From Gracilimonas sp040882225 (lineage in GTDB: Bacteria > Bacteroidota > Rhodothermia > Balneolales > Balneolaceae), in contig JBBEBR010000003.1 of NCBI GenBank assembly GCA_040882225.1, forward strand, positions 105,104 through 169,103: a stretch of 64,000 nucleotides of DNA, read 5' to 3'. Under the pieces are notes generated by a model. That model searched no databases. It was not told the origin of the DNA and was given only the letters and a program-made list of their open reading frames with translations. This document shows positions 52,831-61,978 of the stretch, one piece after another. How positions within the stretch are numbered: the stretch's first letter is position 1; each line of letters begins with the position of its first letter. A program made the position numbers and the translations under genes.

Positions 52831-53799
52831 ATGTTTCAAGTTATACTCTATTACAATTTTAAACCCATTCAAGCTCCAGATCATTTTTGTAAAGAACATA
52901 AATCGTTTTGTAAGGAACTTGGCTTAAGGGGCAGAATATATATTTCCGGTGAAGGAATTAACGGCACAGCAGCCGGCACAAAAGAGCAGATCGAGCAATA
53001 TCAAAATTACCTTTGGTCGCTACCGGGATTTGAAGATACTGAGTTCAAAACCGAAGAAAGCGACTACATTCCATTTGCAAAGCTGATTTGTAAGGTGCGG
53101 GATGAAATTGTAGCCCTGCATGTTGACGATGTAAATCCCAAAAACGGAGGAAAACACCTCGCTCCAAACGAGTGGCGAAAGGTGATGGAGTCGAATGAAG
53201 ATTACGTGATGATTGATGTGCGGAATAACTACGAATCAAAAATCGGCCATTTCAAAGGAGCATTAACGCCCGATCTCGAAAATTTTTATGATTTTCCGCA
53301 GTGGCTGGATGCTGCCGGCATCCCCAAAGAAAAAAAAGTGCTGATGTATTGCACCGGCGGAATTCGTTGCGAGAAATTCTCCGTAATTATGAAAGATAAA
53401 GGCTGGGAAGATGTGAATCAGCTGCATGGCGGAATCCTCAAATATGCAAAAGAAGAGGACGGTGAGCATTTTGAAGGTAAATGTTTTGTATTTGATGACC
53501 GGCTTGTGGTGCCTGTGAATCCAAAAGATCTTGAACCAATTGCCCGCTGCGAAATTACCGGTAAACCGGCTGACACGTATATCAACTGTGCAAATATGGA
53601 GTGTAACCGCTTATTTGTCTGTTCTGAAGAAGGCGCTCATATAATGAATGGTTGCTGTAGCCAAGAGTGCAAAGAAAGTGACTATACCCGCCCATTCGAT
53701 CCCGAAAACGCTTTCCGGCCTTTCCGTAAATGGTACAATTATTTTGGGGATGATTTCAAAGAGAGAACACTTGATGCACAAAGAAACGCTAAGCCGTAA
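52831..53799 (+). CDS. trhO: TrhO, tRNA uridine(34) hydroxylase (rhodanese-like)
   Basis: A 322-residue YceA/TrhO. N-terminal acylphosphatase-like part (GRIYISGEGINGTAAG), rhodanese domain with active Cys in YCTGGIRCEKFS, and a C-terminal Cys-rich region (CEITGKPADTYINCANMECNRLFVC). TrhO makes 5-hydroxyuridine at tRNA wobble position 34. Its end overlaps the pseudouridine synthase gene by 26 bp, so two RNA modification enzymes are coupled. Confidence 0.93.
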   Translation: MFQVILYYNFKPIQAPDHFCKEHKSFCKELGLRGRIYISGEGINGTAAGTKEQIEQYQNYLWSLPGFEDTEFKTEESDYIPFAKLICKVRDEIVALHVDDVNPKNGGKHLAPNEWRKVMESNEDYVMIDVRNNYESKIGHFKGALTPDLENFYDFPQWLDAAGIPKEKKVLMYCTGGIRCEKFSVIMKDKGWEDVNQLHGGILKYAKEEDGEHFEGKCFVFDDRLVVPVNPKDLEPIARCEITGKPADTYINCANMECNRLFVCSEEGAHIMNGCCSQECKESDYTRPFDPENAFRPFRKWYNYFGDDFKERTLDAQRNAKP

Positions 53800-54694
53800 A
53801 GTCCGAATTATAGCTCCCTATTCCATCACCCACCGCTTCAAGGTAAAGCCGGAGTTCGATGGAAAGTCTATCCTTGAATTGATGAGCACCCGCTTTCCAT
53901 TCAAGGCTTCTGCGGTTTGGGAGAAAAAAATAGAATCCGGGAATATTGGGGTGAATGGCAAAGAAGTTCCCCACGATAAACTGCTTGATTTGGGAGATGA
54001 AGTGTATCATCATAACCCAAACGTAGTTGAACCTTCCGTTCCGGATGAAGTCGAAATTCTTGAGCAAACGGAAGATTATTTGATAGTTTATAAACCGGCT
54101 CCTTTGCCTATGCATCCCGGCGGGAGATACAACAAAAATTCGCTCACTTATATTTTAGAGGAAATGGGATTTGAAGGACTTAGAATAGTTCATCGCCTGG
54201 ATTCGGTGACTTCCGGCCTGGTGCTTTTAGCGAAAAATAAAGTCTTCGCAAGAAAAGCGATGATTTGTTTTAGCACTGCAAAAGTAGAAAAGACGTATTT
54301 CGCTGAAGTAGCTGGAAATCCTCCAGAAGAACAAATAACTATAAACGCTCCCATCCGCCGTAAAACTGGTTTTGTTTTTGAGAGCGAATTAGGGTTAACG
54401 AAATCAAAAGAAGCGGTAACCGAATTTGAGGTTGTGGAAAGGAGAGAGCAATCCTGCATCATAAAATGCCGCCCAAAAACAGGAAGAACTCATCAAATAC
54501 GGCTGCACCTGGAGAAGTGGGGATATCCCATTATCGACGATCCTATTTATGGCCCGGATGGAGACAGAAGCAGTAAACGCGCTCAAAATGTGGCAATCTG
54601 GTTGATAAATGCCGGACTGGTCATCGAAGAGCTGGGAGTAAAATATTTCCTTGATTTTGAATACTCAGGAGCTTTAACAGAGCCGGAGGTTTGA
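53774..54694 (+). CDS. RluA-family pseudouridine synthase
   Basis: Start set at 53774 (MHKETLSRKVRI), about 306 residues; the start lies inside the trhO 3' end. S4-like domain (FKASAVWEKKIESGNIGVNG), catalytic motif HRLDSVTSG with the nucleophilic Asp, and RPKTGRTHQIRLHLEKWG. Target rRNA or tRNA position cannot be assigned. Confidence 0.93.
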   Translation: MHKETLSRKVRIIAPYSITHRFKVKPEFDGKSILELMSTRFPFKASAVWEKKIESGNIGVNGKEVPHDKLLDLGDEVYHHNPNVVEPSVPDEVEILEQTEDYLIVYKPAPLPMHPGGRYNKNSLTYILEEMGFEGLRIVHRLDSVTSGLVLLAKNKVFARKAMICFSTAKVEKTYFAEVAGNPPEEQITINAPIRRKTGFVFESELGLTKSKEAVTEFEVVERREQSCIIKCRPKTGRTHQIRLHLEKWGYPIIDDPIYGPDGDRSSKRAQNVAIWLINAGLVIEELGVKYFLDFEYSGALTEPEV

Positions 54695-54699
54695 GGTTT

Positions 54700-55824
54700 C
54701 TAAGTGTTTACAAAATCCCTGAAATTTTCACGTGTTACCGCCATTAATTCAGTATTGTAATTTTCTGTGAAGGTTTTTGGAAATCTTATGTTTCTTTTTG
54801 GATTCCATTTGAATTCATATGCTCTAATCTTTTTTCCTTCTTCTTCTATATAGTCAATCTCTTGTTGCTGCTTAGTTCGCCAAAAATAAATTTTGGTGAT
54901 TCTTTTATCATATTTAATCTGTTTTAAGCGTTCGCTAATCAAGAAGTTTTCCCAAAGGGCGCCAACATCAGTTCTCGTAGCTATAGGATCAAAATCTTGA
55001 ATTACAGCATTTCTTACTCCATTATCATAAAAATAGATTTTATTATTTTTCTTGATCTCGTTGCGCAGATTTTTACTGAACGCCGGAAGCCTGAACACCA
55101 CAAAAGCTTTTTCTAAAATATCTACATAATGGCTTACTGTTTTTGAATCTAAGCCTACTAAATCTCCCAACTCTTTATAAACCACTTCTTGGCCAACTTG
55201 ATAGGAAAGTGCCTGTACAAGTTTTTGAATAACCTCTGGCTTTCGGATTCCGGCATAGTTCAGAATATCTTTATACAAGTAGCTATCGATTAGTTCAACT
55301 AAAATTTCTTGGGGAGATTCTTTATGATTCAAAACATCTGGATAAAAGCCGTAAACCAAACGATTCTCTAAATCCTGCTCTGACTTCAGATATCCTACAT
55401 TCTCCTCCCATTCTTGCCAGCTGATTGGAAAAAGATTAAATGTCCATTTCCTACCTGTTAACGGTTCTTGAATAGAACTGTTCAATTCAAATGCAGAAGA
55501 ACCACTTAAAATAAGTTGCTTCTCCTGAAATTGATCTGTTATCAATTTGGCTGTTAATCCAATATTTGATATCCGCTGTGCCTCATCAATAAAAATAATA
55601 CTTGAATCTCCAAGCAATTGTCGTAACTGCTCTGTATTTGGGTTATCAAGCAAACGGCGAACGGTAGGATCATCTCCATCAAGAAACTGAAAAGATGATC
55701 CAGAATTTTTTACAACTTTCTTCAATAAAGTAGTCTTACCCGCTTGGCGAGGACCAACTAATATTATCGCTTTTCCCTTAAATAATTTTTCCTGTAGTAA
55801 GGATTCTAATTGCCGTTTAATCAT
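54700..55824 (-). CDS. AAA ATPase with DUF4143 domain
   Basis: A 374-residue protein: Walker A VGPRQAGKTT at residues 24-33, Walker B SIIFIDEAQR, sensor SGSSAFELNS, then the C-terminal DUF4143 region (VYKELGDLVGLDSKTVSHYV, then WRTKQQQEIDYI, EFKWNPKR). This widespread family is often found as mobile accessory genes; its function is unresolved. It is AT-rich relative to its neighbours. Its promoter region holds a 32-bp tandem duplication with a palindrome. Confidence 0.87.
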   Translation of the reverse strand: MIKRQLESLLQEKLFKGKAIILVGPRQAGKTTLLKKVVKNSGSSFQFLDGDDPTVRRLLDNPNTEQLRQLLGDSSIIFIDEAQRISNIGLTAKLITDQFQEKQLILSGSSAFELNSSIQEPLTGRKWTFNLFPISWQEWEENVGYLKSEQDLENRLVYGFYPDVLNHKESPQEILVELIDSYLYKDILNYAGIRKPEVIQKLVQALSYQVGQEVVYKELGDLVGLDSKTVSHYVDILEKAFVVFRLPAFSKNLRNEIKKNNKIYFYDNGVRNAVIQDFDPIATRTDVGALWENFLISERLKQIKYDKRITKIYFWRTKQQQEIDYIEEEGKKIRAYEFKWNPKRNIRFPKTFTENYNTELMAVTRENFRDFVNT

Positions 55825-55871
55825 AATTAATCTCTAAGTTCGAAGATCAATATATAACTAAACAGGATTAT

Positions 55872-55935
55872 AATCCATTTTAGTTATAACTATTTCGGAA
55901 TACAATCCATTTTAGTTATAACTATTTCGGAATAG
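55872..55935. repeat. Two tandem 32-bp repeats upstream of the DUF4143 ATPase
   Basis: 55872-55903 and 55904-55935 are identical except at the last base. Each contains the palindrome TAGTTATAACTA. They lie 48-111 bp upstream of the minus-strand ATPase start, where duplicated operator sites could act. Confidence 0.8.
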
Positions 55936-55949
55936 AAGAGCTTCAGTAT

Positions 55950-55992
55950 CGGCTCAGCGAGCCGATGTACAGTATCACGGCTCGCTGAGCCG
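55950..55992. repeat. Dispersed palindromic repeat, family B, copy 2
   Basis: CGGCTCAGCGAGCCG (55950-55964) and CGGCTCGCTGAGCCG (55978-55992), the same 15-bp arms as at 32331-32372, with a 13-bp spacer also starting with a GTAC core. It sits between the DUF4143 ATPase and the alpha/beta hydrolase. Confidence 0.88.
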
Positions 55993-56010
55993 TTAGACCT
56001 TCAGTCGGAT

Positions 56011-56799
56011 TTATCCAAAGAAGGCTTCTGCGATTTTTGCGAACTGTTTAGGTTTATCCAGGAAAGCGTAATGCCCGGCATCATCAATCACTACAAGAGC
56101 GGCATTTTTTATTCCCTGCTCCATTCTTTCGGCCTGGTAGATCGGAGTGGCATCATCATTTCTTCCCCATAAAAGCAGCACTTCGTGGAAAATATTTGGC
56201 AAGGTTGGTTCCAAATATTCCGTAACTGATTTCACGAAGGTTTCCCTCATTACCCCAGAAAGCGTGCTGTATTCGCTGGAACCTAAACTCTTCCAGAGTT
56301 CAGTTCCTCGTAGCCAACTTAAGGCTGTTTCCCTAAGACTTCCCGGCAGAAGCAGAAAAGGAGCTTTAAGTGTTTTGGCTGCATACTTTTTGAGGTAGAA
56401 TTTAAAACTGCGCCTTGGTTTCATTCCGGCGCCACCGGTAATCAGCACTTTATCTATGTGGGTTTTCCCGAATTTTCGCGCGCATAATTTTAGTGTGATG
56501 CGGCCCCCGAAAGAGTGCACCAGCAAATCCACTTTTTCATCCTCAAGAGATTCAATGAAAGCCTGTACCGAATCCGCATAATCATCAATGCTCCAGGAGG
56601 AAACCGGTTCAGGAGAATCACCAAAACCAGGCAAATCCAAGTTATAGCAGGTTCTGATGGCGGCGAGATTTTGAGCGATGGGCATCATCACACGCTTACT
56701 GCTTCCCCAGCCGTGAAGGATTACGAGCGGTTTTCCTTCTCCCATCTTTTCAAAAGCGATGGTTCGGTTGTTGTAGGTAAAAGTATGAGTAGATGTCAT
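56011..56799 (-). CDS. Alpha/beta hydrolase
   Basis: A 262-residue alpha/beta-fold hydrolase: oxyanion HGWGSSKR near residue 30, nucleophile elbow VHSFGGR (Ser near 97), acid in the GRNDDATPIY segment and His in DDAGHYAFLDKP. Substrate unknown. Cytoplasmic, no signal. It lies 59 bp downstream of hslO on the same strand and may share its transcript. Confidence 0.9.
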   Translation of the reverse strand: MTSTHTFTYNNRTIAFEKMGEGKPLVILHGWGSSKRVMMPIAQNLAAIRTCYNLDLPGFGDSPEPVSSWSIDDYADSVQAFIESLEDEKVDLLVHSFGGRITLKLCARKFGKTHIDKVLITGGAGMKPRRSFKFYLKKYAAKTLKAPFLLLPGSLRETALSWLRGTELWKSLGSSEYSTLSGVMRETFVKSVTEYLEPTLPNIFHEVLLLWGRNDDATPIYQAERMEQGIKNAALVVIDDAGHYAFLDKPKQFAKIAEAFFG

Positions 56800-56858
56800 T
56801 TTCTGTTTTTTTACAAAACCCCTTTTTCGATTTTAAGCCTTAGGTGCTGTCTTTATAA

Positions 56859-57761
56859 CTAATTCAATTTAACCTTGGCTTCCGCAATTAACTGAATAAT
56901 TTCATCTTTCGAGATCACCTCTTTCTTGTTGCAATACTGGCAAACAACTTCCTGATCTTCCCCTTCCATTTCCTTAAGGTCTTCGTAATTTAACATCGCG
57001 AATGCATCTAAAAACCTTTGGCGTGTACACCGGCAGAAAAAATCCACCGGGTTTCTGTTCAGCTCTTTCACTTTGAGAGGAGAAACGGCCTTTCCCATTA
57101 TTTCATCGATGTACTGTTCGTTTTCCAGCATTTTTGATATAGGCGGGAAGGAAGTTAATCGTTCCTGAAGCATATCAATCTGCCCATCTGGAGCGCCGGG
57201 CAACCGTTGAATGAGTAATCCCCCCGCTTGAGAGATATTTCCTTCGTCATCAATTCCCACATCCAATAAAAGAGCGGAAGGGATTTGCTCCGATTGTGCC
57301 AGGTAGTGAGCTACGTCGCTGGTAACATCGCCTTTCACCAGCTGAATAGTACTGGTTCTTGGCTCGGCCTGATTGTATAGAATTTTAGAAAAGGTGAGGA
57401 TTCCAAGGCCAAGGCCGTTTCCTAATTCCGTTTCCTTTTCAGAATAATCAAGTTCGGCGGCAGGATTTTGTACGTATCCCCGAATTTCACCAACCTGGTT
57501 TGCCTCGGCTATGAGAAATCCTATGGGCCCATTTCCATCCATTCGAAGCTGGATCCGCTCTTCGCCTTTCAGCTCCGATGCCATCAACATAACGGCGGTT
57601 AAAGCTCTGCCTAAAATTACGGTGTTAAGTAATGAAAGGTCATGATTTTGTTTTGCGGTTTTAACTACCTCGGTTGTTTTCACTACTGATATTTTGAAAT
57701 TACCGTCTGTTGTAATTCCTTTTATCAGCCTGTCTTTCAGCTTATAATCTTCAATGTCCAT
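56859..57761 (-). CDS. hslO: Hsp33 redox-regulated chaperone
   Basis: A 300-residue Hsp33. The zinc-coordinating redox switch is intact: CRC (about 238-240) and CQYC (about 271-274) near the C-terminus; the N-terminal RLIKGITTDGNFKI and GYVQNPA motifs are typical. When oxidised and unfolded it holds aggregating proteins. Fits with the catalase and stress genes elsewhere in the window as oxidative-stress defence, though it is not linked to them. Confidence 0.95.
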   Translation of the reverse strand: MDIEDYKLKDRLIKGITTDGNFKISVVKTTEVVKTAKQNHDLSLLNTVILGRALTAVMLMASELKGEERIQLRMDGNGPIGFLIAEANQVGEIRGYVQNPAAELDYSEKETELGNGLGLGILTFSKILYNQAEPRTSTIQLVKGDVTSDVAHYLAQSEQIPSALLLDVGIDDEGNISQAGGLLIQRLPGAPDGQIDMLQERLTSFPPISKMLENEQYIDEIMGKAVSPLKVKELNRNPVDFFCRCTRQRFLDAFAMLNYEDLKEMEGEDQEVVCQYCNKKEVISKDEIIQLIAEAKVKLN

Positions 57762-58131
57762 CTTAGAAAAAATAAATTTAGTTCAAGTAAAAAAGCCTTT
57801 TTCAGTACCATTCAAAGACCCAAGATAAGCAGAATATTGATCTTGATTTTATGTGGATTTTGCGCTGATAACCACAGTTGTCCGGTAAAACCTGAAGATG
57901 AAACAGAATAACTCTGCTTTATTTTTATAAAACTGATGCTCGGGTAGTGGCAATGTTTTTCTCCGCCGCTTGTCGTGACAAAGACGACTAGTTGAAAAAT
58001 ACACCTCAGTCACTCTGAGGCCACTGCCGAAGAGCCTGTCCCTGAATTGATTCGGGAGCATTATTGGCAAAGATCCTTCGGCAGTAGCCTCAGGATGACG
58101 CTCCCAGTGGTTGAAAACAGGAAATCAGCTT
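57762..58131. other. Intergenic region with a long imperfect hairpin
   Basis: 370 bp, no gene. It holds an imperfect 24-bp inverted repeat (58009-58032 with 58076-58099, 21 of 24 match; core CTGCCGAAG / CTTCGGCAG) of the kind widely dispersed in bacterial genomes. Confidence 0.6.
58009..58099. repeat. Imperfect 24-bp inverted repeat element
   Basis: Arms contain CTGAGGccACTGCCGAAG and the matching CTTCGGCAGtagCCTCAG; loop 43 bp. Palindromic dispersed element; no second copy in the window. Confidence 0.6.
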
Positions 58132-58530
58132 CTATAGGTGCCGGTCGGTTTGTTTCAGTAGGAAGGGGAAACTTTGCAATACCACCACAAGAATGATTAC
58201 CATGGGAACCGACTCGTAAGGATTTCGGTAAATGGCCCCTCCAATTTCAGTTAGGTTATAGCTGAACAACAGGCCGGAAGTAAAGGTAGCAAATCCAAAA
58301 GCCCAGTTTACGCGAGTCCAGAGGGTGAAGCTGCTTATTAGAGCTGTGAATCCCGTAATAAAACCTGTAGCAAGACTGAAGGCGGGGATGTTATTATTGT
58401 GAACTTCGAAGATATCTCCGGGATACCGGTTCGAGTACATAGCACCAAAACTATTTATAATGGTATAGATGCCGACCAGCAGATAAAATATTTGAAGAAA
58501 AAGCTGAATCCTGCGGTCTTTATTTGTCAT
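58132..58530 (-). CDS. Hypothetical four-helix membrane protein
   Basis: A 132-residue protein with four hydrophobic segments (about 10-28, 50-70, 75-92, 105-123). No family recognised. Its start lies 85 bp from the next small membrane gene on the same strand. The function is not predicted. Confidence 0.65.
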   Translation of the reverse strand: MTNKDRRIQLFLQIFYLLVGIYTIINSFGAMYSNRYPGDIFEVHNNNIPAFSLATGFITGFTALISSFTLWTRVNWAFGFATFTSGLLFSYNLTEIGGAIYRNPYESVPMVIILVVVLQSFPFLLKQTDRHL

Positions 58531-58614
58531 CGAAATATTGTCTGATTTTATACTACCTGTTATTGTTAATAATGCTTATACCCTAACGTGTTTTATTGTT
58601 CCCGCACTAAACAT

Positions 58615-58896
58615 TTAATTGTCAGATTCTTCTTGATCATCATCATCACCAAAAATGGTTTTTTCCTTGCGGAAGACATTCACGGTAAACAGCACACTTA
58701 TCGCACCGATAGTAGCGTAGAAGCCGGCACCCGAACCGCCTATTGCATAAACAATAGCCGCTCCAGTTAAGGCGCCAATCACTCCAAAACTCAAACTTGG
58801 CAGCAAGGTGATGCCTTTGTGTTTGACAATAAGGTAGCTTAATAAGCCAATAAATAATCCTATGGTTACATAGGATAGAAATGTCATGAAACTCAT
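58615..58896 (-). CDS. Small two- to three-span membrane protein
   Basis: 93 residues: membrane segments at about 5-22, 31-52 and 56-75, and an acidic C-terminal tail (FGDDDDQEESDN). No family recognised. Lies just upstream of the four-helix membrane gene on the same strand and divergent from the dipeptidase gene. Confidence 0.6.
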   Translation of the reverse strand: MSFMTFLSYVTIGLFIGLLSYLIVKHKGITLLPSLSFGVIGALTGAAIVYAIGGSGAGFYATIGAISVLFTVNVFRKEKTIFGDDDDQEESDN

Positions 58897-59029
58897 AAAC
58901 TCTTTGATTAATCTTGAAAGCTATAATTTCAAATGCAATGATTTGTAATTGCGTTCCACAGGCTTACGCAACTTTGGTAAAATTAACATAGATTCTGAAT
59001 CATTATTTATTACAACCTATTCTTTCATC

Positions 59030-60328
59030 ATGAACAAATTACTATCCCTTTCTACTCTGCTTTTTCTGCTGATTGCTGGCTGTGGAGAAGCTCAAAATGA
59101 ACAACAGTTAATTGAAACCGCTCAGGGAATTCACGAACGGGTAATTACGCTCGATACTCATGTTGATATCAACGTGGGAAATTTCACGGAAGAAAAAAAT
59201 TATACCATGAACCTGGATATACAGGTTGATTTGCCAAAAATGGAAGCGGGCGGATTGGACGTTGCATGGCTAATTGTTTACACGGGGCAGGATACTTTAT
59301 CCGATCAAGGATATGCCGCTGCCTATGAAAACGCGATGAGTAAATTTGAGGCTATTCATCGCCTCACCGATGAAATTGCCCCCGATAGAATTGAACTGGC
59401 TTTAACCTCTGACGATGTTCGCAGGATTGTCGATGAAGGCAAAAAAGTAGCTATGATTGGCGTTGAAAATGCTTATCCCCTCGGTACCGATCTTTCGAGA
59501 GTGAAAGAATTTTATGATTTGGGAGCGCGATATATGTCGCTTTCGCATAATGGGCATAGTCAATTCAGTGATTCCAATACTGGAGAAGAAGATGATGAGT
59601 GGCTGCATAATGGCTTAAGTGATCTGGGCCGCGAGGTTATCGCCGAAATGAATAAATGGGGAATAATGGTTGATATTTCTCATCCATCGAAAGAAGCGAA
59701 TATGGAAACTATGCGGATTTCTGAAGCACCGGTAATAGCTTCTCATTCTTCTGCCCGGGCGCTGAATGACGTAAGCCGGAATCTTGATGATGAAGAGTTA
59801 ATGATGCTTAAAGAAAATGGCGGGGTTGTGCAAACAGTTGCTTTTCGCAGTTATGTAGATTCAGAAAAACATAGCGCCAATCAAGATGCGGCAAACGAGA
59901 TTTTAGATGAAGTTTCTCGTGAAATGAATTTTGAACGTCTTGACCGGGGTGAAATCCGGGATTTGAGTAACGAAGAAAGAGAAGCCTATCGCCAGAAATA
60001 TACCGAAGTTCAGGAAGCGGCGGCTCCAAGAATTGAGGCTGAGGTAAATTCTATTGCGCCTCCTGTAAACGTGCAGGATTTTGTAGATCATATTGATTAT
60101 ATGGTTAACCTGATTGGGGTAGATTATGTAGGAATCAGCTCTGATTTTGACGGCGGTGGCGGAGTGTATGGTTGGATGGATGCTTCCGAGACTTTCAACA
60201 TCACCCTGGAACTGGTACGCCGCGGGTACAGCGAAGAAGAAATTGAAAAACTGTGGAGTGGAAATCTTCTTCGTGTATTGGATGAAGTGCAACGCATTGC
60301 CGGAGAAATCCAAAACGGGGAAGTTTAG
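59030..60328 (+). CDS. Membrane dipeptidase (peptidase M19) lipoprotein
   Basis: Start set at 59030 (MNKLLSLSTLLFLL), 432 residues, with a lipobox (IAGC). Zn-binding TIM-barrel motifs of renal dipeptidase: DTHVDIN near residue 40, GVENAYPL, LSHNGHSQF, DISHPSKE, VIASHSSARAL and the late SDFDGGGG. A helical insert near residues 290-350 (SREMNFERLDRGEIRDL) is longer than in typical members. It hydrolyses dipeptides with broad specificity, probably on the periplasmic side. Confidence 0.9.
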   Translation: MNKLLSLSTLLFLLIAGCGEAQNEQQLIETAQGIHERVITLDTHVDINVGNFTEEKNYTMNLDIQVDLPKMEAGGLDVAWLIVYTGQDTLSDQGYAAAYENAMSKFEAIHRLTDEIAPDRIELALTSDDVRRIVDEGKKVAMIGVENAYPLGTDLSRVKEFYDLGARYMSLSHNGHSQFSDSNTGEEDDEWLHNGLSDLGREVIAEMNKWGIMVDISHPSKEANMETMRISEAPVIASHSSARALNDVSRNLDDEELMMLKENGGVVQTVAFRSYVDSEKHSANQDAANEILDEVSREMNFERLDRGEIRDLSNEEREAYRQKYTEVQEAAAPRIEAEVNSIAPPVNVQDFVDHIDYMVNLIGVDYVGISSDFDGGGGVYGWMDASETFNITLELVRRGYSEEEIEKLWSGNLLRVLDEVQRIAGEIQNGEV

Positions 60329-60336
60329 TTAGCAAA

Positions 60337-60362
60337 AGGCTGCTGTTTTATTTCAGCAGCTT
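60337..60362. terminator. Bidirectional terminator candidate
   Basis: Stem GCTGCTG/CAGCAGC (60339-60345 with 60354-60360) between the convergent dipeptidase and TlpA-like genes. The T-stretch is short on the plus strand (TTATAAAA) and better on the minus strand. Confidence 0.5.
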
Positions 60363-60377
60363 ATAAAATCAGCATCA

Positions 60378-60986
60378 TCAGCGGGAAGAGAGCTCTCTCA
60401 GAAAAGCCTTAAAACTCTCCGTATTGTATTTTGCCATTCCCCGATGTTCCATCACAATCTCTCCCTCTGGTGAAATAACATAAGTAGTGGGCACAACAGA
60501 GCTATCATAAACGCCGGGTTTTCGTCCATTCAAAAAATACACGGGCATTGTGAAGCCTTTTCTTTCCATAAAATCACGGGCTTTTTGATGGCTTTCATCA
60601 AGTGAAACTATTACGAACTGAATTTCTTCATCCTCTGAAATATCCTCGTACAAATCCTGAATGTTTGGCATTTCGGCTATGCAGGGCGGGCACCATGTAG
60701 CCCAAAAATTTAGAAAGATGGTTTTGCCTTTGAATTCTGAAAGAGATGTATTCACTCCATCCAACGAAACCATGGGCATATCGAAATAAGCATCCTTTTT
60801 TGCTCCCTCAGCAAGTTCGGTATCCGGCTGCAGGATTCCGGTGACCAACAGCACGCTTTGCATCCGACCGATTACCTCGGTGTGCCATCCGGTGGTATAT
60901 AAAATAGCCACAATACCAAGGATAATTCCCCACTGACTAAGCTCTTTCTTCAGGGAGTTTTTCTTTTTAGGATTTTCTTGACTCAT
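60378..60986 (-). CDS. TlpA/ResA-like thiol-disulfide protein
   Basis: A 202-residue membrane-anchored thioredoxin-fold protein: one N-terminal membrane helix (about 18-32), active site ATWCPPC (Cys99, Cys102) and a cis-Pro in VVPTTYVIS. These proteins keep periplasmic cysteines reduced, typically for cytochrome c haem attachment; with the haem lipoprotein, SCO and PCu(A)C genes at the left end they would serve respiratory-chain maturation, although they are unlinked. Confidence 0.9.
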   Translation of the reverse strand: MSQENPKKKNSLKKELSQWGIILGIVAILYTTGWHTEVIGRMQSVLLVTGILQPDTELAEGAKKDAYFDMPMVSLDGVNTSLSEFKGKTIFLNFWATWCPPCIAEMPNIQDLYEDISEDEEIQFVIVSLDESHQKARDFMERKGFTMPVYFLNGRKPGVYDSSVVPTTYVISPEGEIVMEHRGMAKYNTESFKAFLRELSSR

Positions 60987-61309
60987 GAACTACAAAAGAT
61001 ATGGGTTTGACCGGATGTTAAATTTCTGCTGAATGTGGGAATTTACATTTTGTGGCGGTCAGAATATCATCAATGTTTATTATGATGATGATTGGTGAAA
61101 AAGCGGGCCAATAACAGATTGAGAATGGAACATGGATAACGCGGATTTAGCAGATGGTCGCGGGGTTTGGGTTACGGAGAAAAAGCTAATCACGGTAATC
61201 ATAAAATCACACAAATCAAGGTTCAAATAATTGGAAAGAGGCAGAACCTGCGGGCGTCCGACAGGTCCCCGCAGCGTTCGCGTTGTTTGCTAATTGATCG
61301 AGATAGTAT
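60987..61309. other. Intergenic region with a GC-rich hairpin
   Basis: 323 bp without a supported gene. CTGCGGG (61248-61254) and CCCGCAG (61268-61274) form a hairpin. The stretch around 61140-61230 (ggataacgcgg, aatcacggtaatc) looks like a degenerate repeat family but has no second copy here. Confidence 0.45.
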
Positions 61310-61978
61310 TCACAAAAAACTAGCAATCTCTTTCAGCGTTTTTTTAGTGATATCGGGAACCGACACCTTCTTCTCGGGGTAGCCAACCACAAGCAACAGA
61401 AACGGCTTTTCGTTGGCAGGGCGGTTCATAATCTCATTCAAAAAACCCATCGGGCTGGGAGTATGCGTGAGGGTTGCGAGGCCAGCTTCATGAAGCGCAG
61501 TAATCAGAAATCCTGTGGCAATGCCAACCGACTCTTTCACGTAGTAGTTTTTCTCTTTTACTGCGGCTTCATTTACGCTGTAACTCTCCGCAAAAATACC
61601 AATCAGATAAGGAGCTTTTTCAAGGAATGGCTTTTTTTCATTGGTGCCAAAAGGGATTAAATCTTGAAGCCAGTCCTCCGGTGCACGGCGGGTATAAAAT
61701 TCATGTTCCTCCTCTTCAGCCGCTTCACGTATTCTTTTCTTTACATCGAGATTACTCACAACCGCAAAGTGCCAGGGTTGCTTATTCGCTCCATTGGGCG
61801 CAGTTCCTGCAGCAAGAATACAATGCTCAATTATTTCTCGCGGAACAGGCCGGTCAGAAAATTCCCGAACGGTTCGCCGGCGCTTCATGTGCGAGTAAAA
61901 GTCAGCTGCACGGGTTTTCATTTCTTCAACGGGAAATTCCCGATAAGTTGTAAGCGGAACAAAAATGGCTTCTCTCAT
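61310..61978 (-). CDS. Nitroreductase-family flavoprotein
   Basis: A 222-residue FMN protein: RRTVREFSDRPVPREIIEHCI near the N-terminus (FMN phosphate-binding Arg), GTAPNGANKQPWHFAVV, and SVGIATGFLITALHEAGL; the end GYPEKK is typical. It reduces nitro compounds, quinones or halogenated tyrosines; the substrate is unknown. No linked gene. Confidence 0.9.
   Translation of the reverse strand: MREAIFVPLTTYREFPVEEMKTRAADFYSHMKRRRTVREFSDRPVPREIIEHCILAAGTAPNGANKQPWHFAVVSNLDVKKRIREAAEEEEHEFYTRRAPEDWLQDLIPFGTNEKKPFLEKAPYLIGIFAESYSVNEAAVKEKNYYVKESVGIATGFLITALHEAGLATLTHTPSPMGFLNEIMNRPANEKPFLLLVVGYPEKKVSVPDITKKTLKEIASFL

Noticed and set aside
61167..61382. A 71-codon plus-strand frame upstream of the nitroreductase end
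   Set aside because: It overlaps the nitroreductase 3' end antisense and a GC-rich hairpin; composition is that of a repeat.
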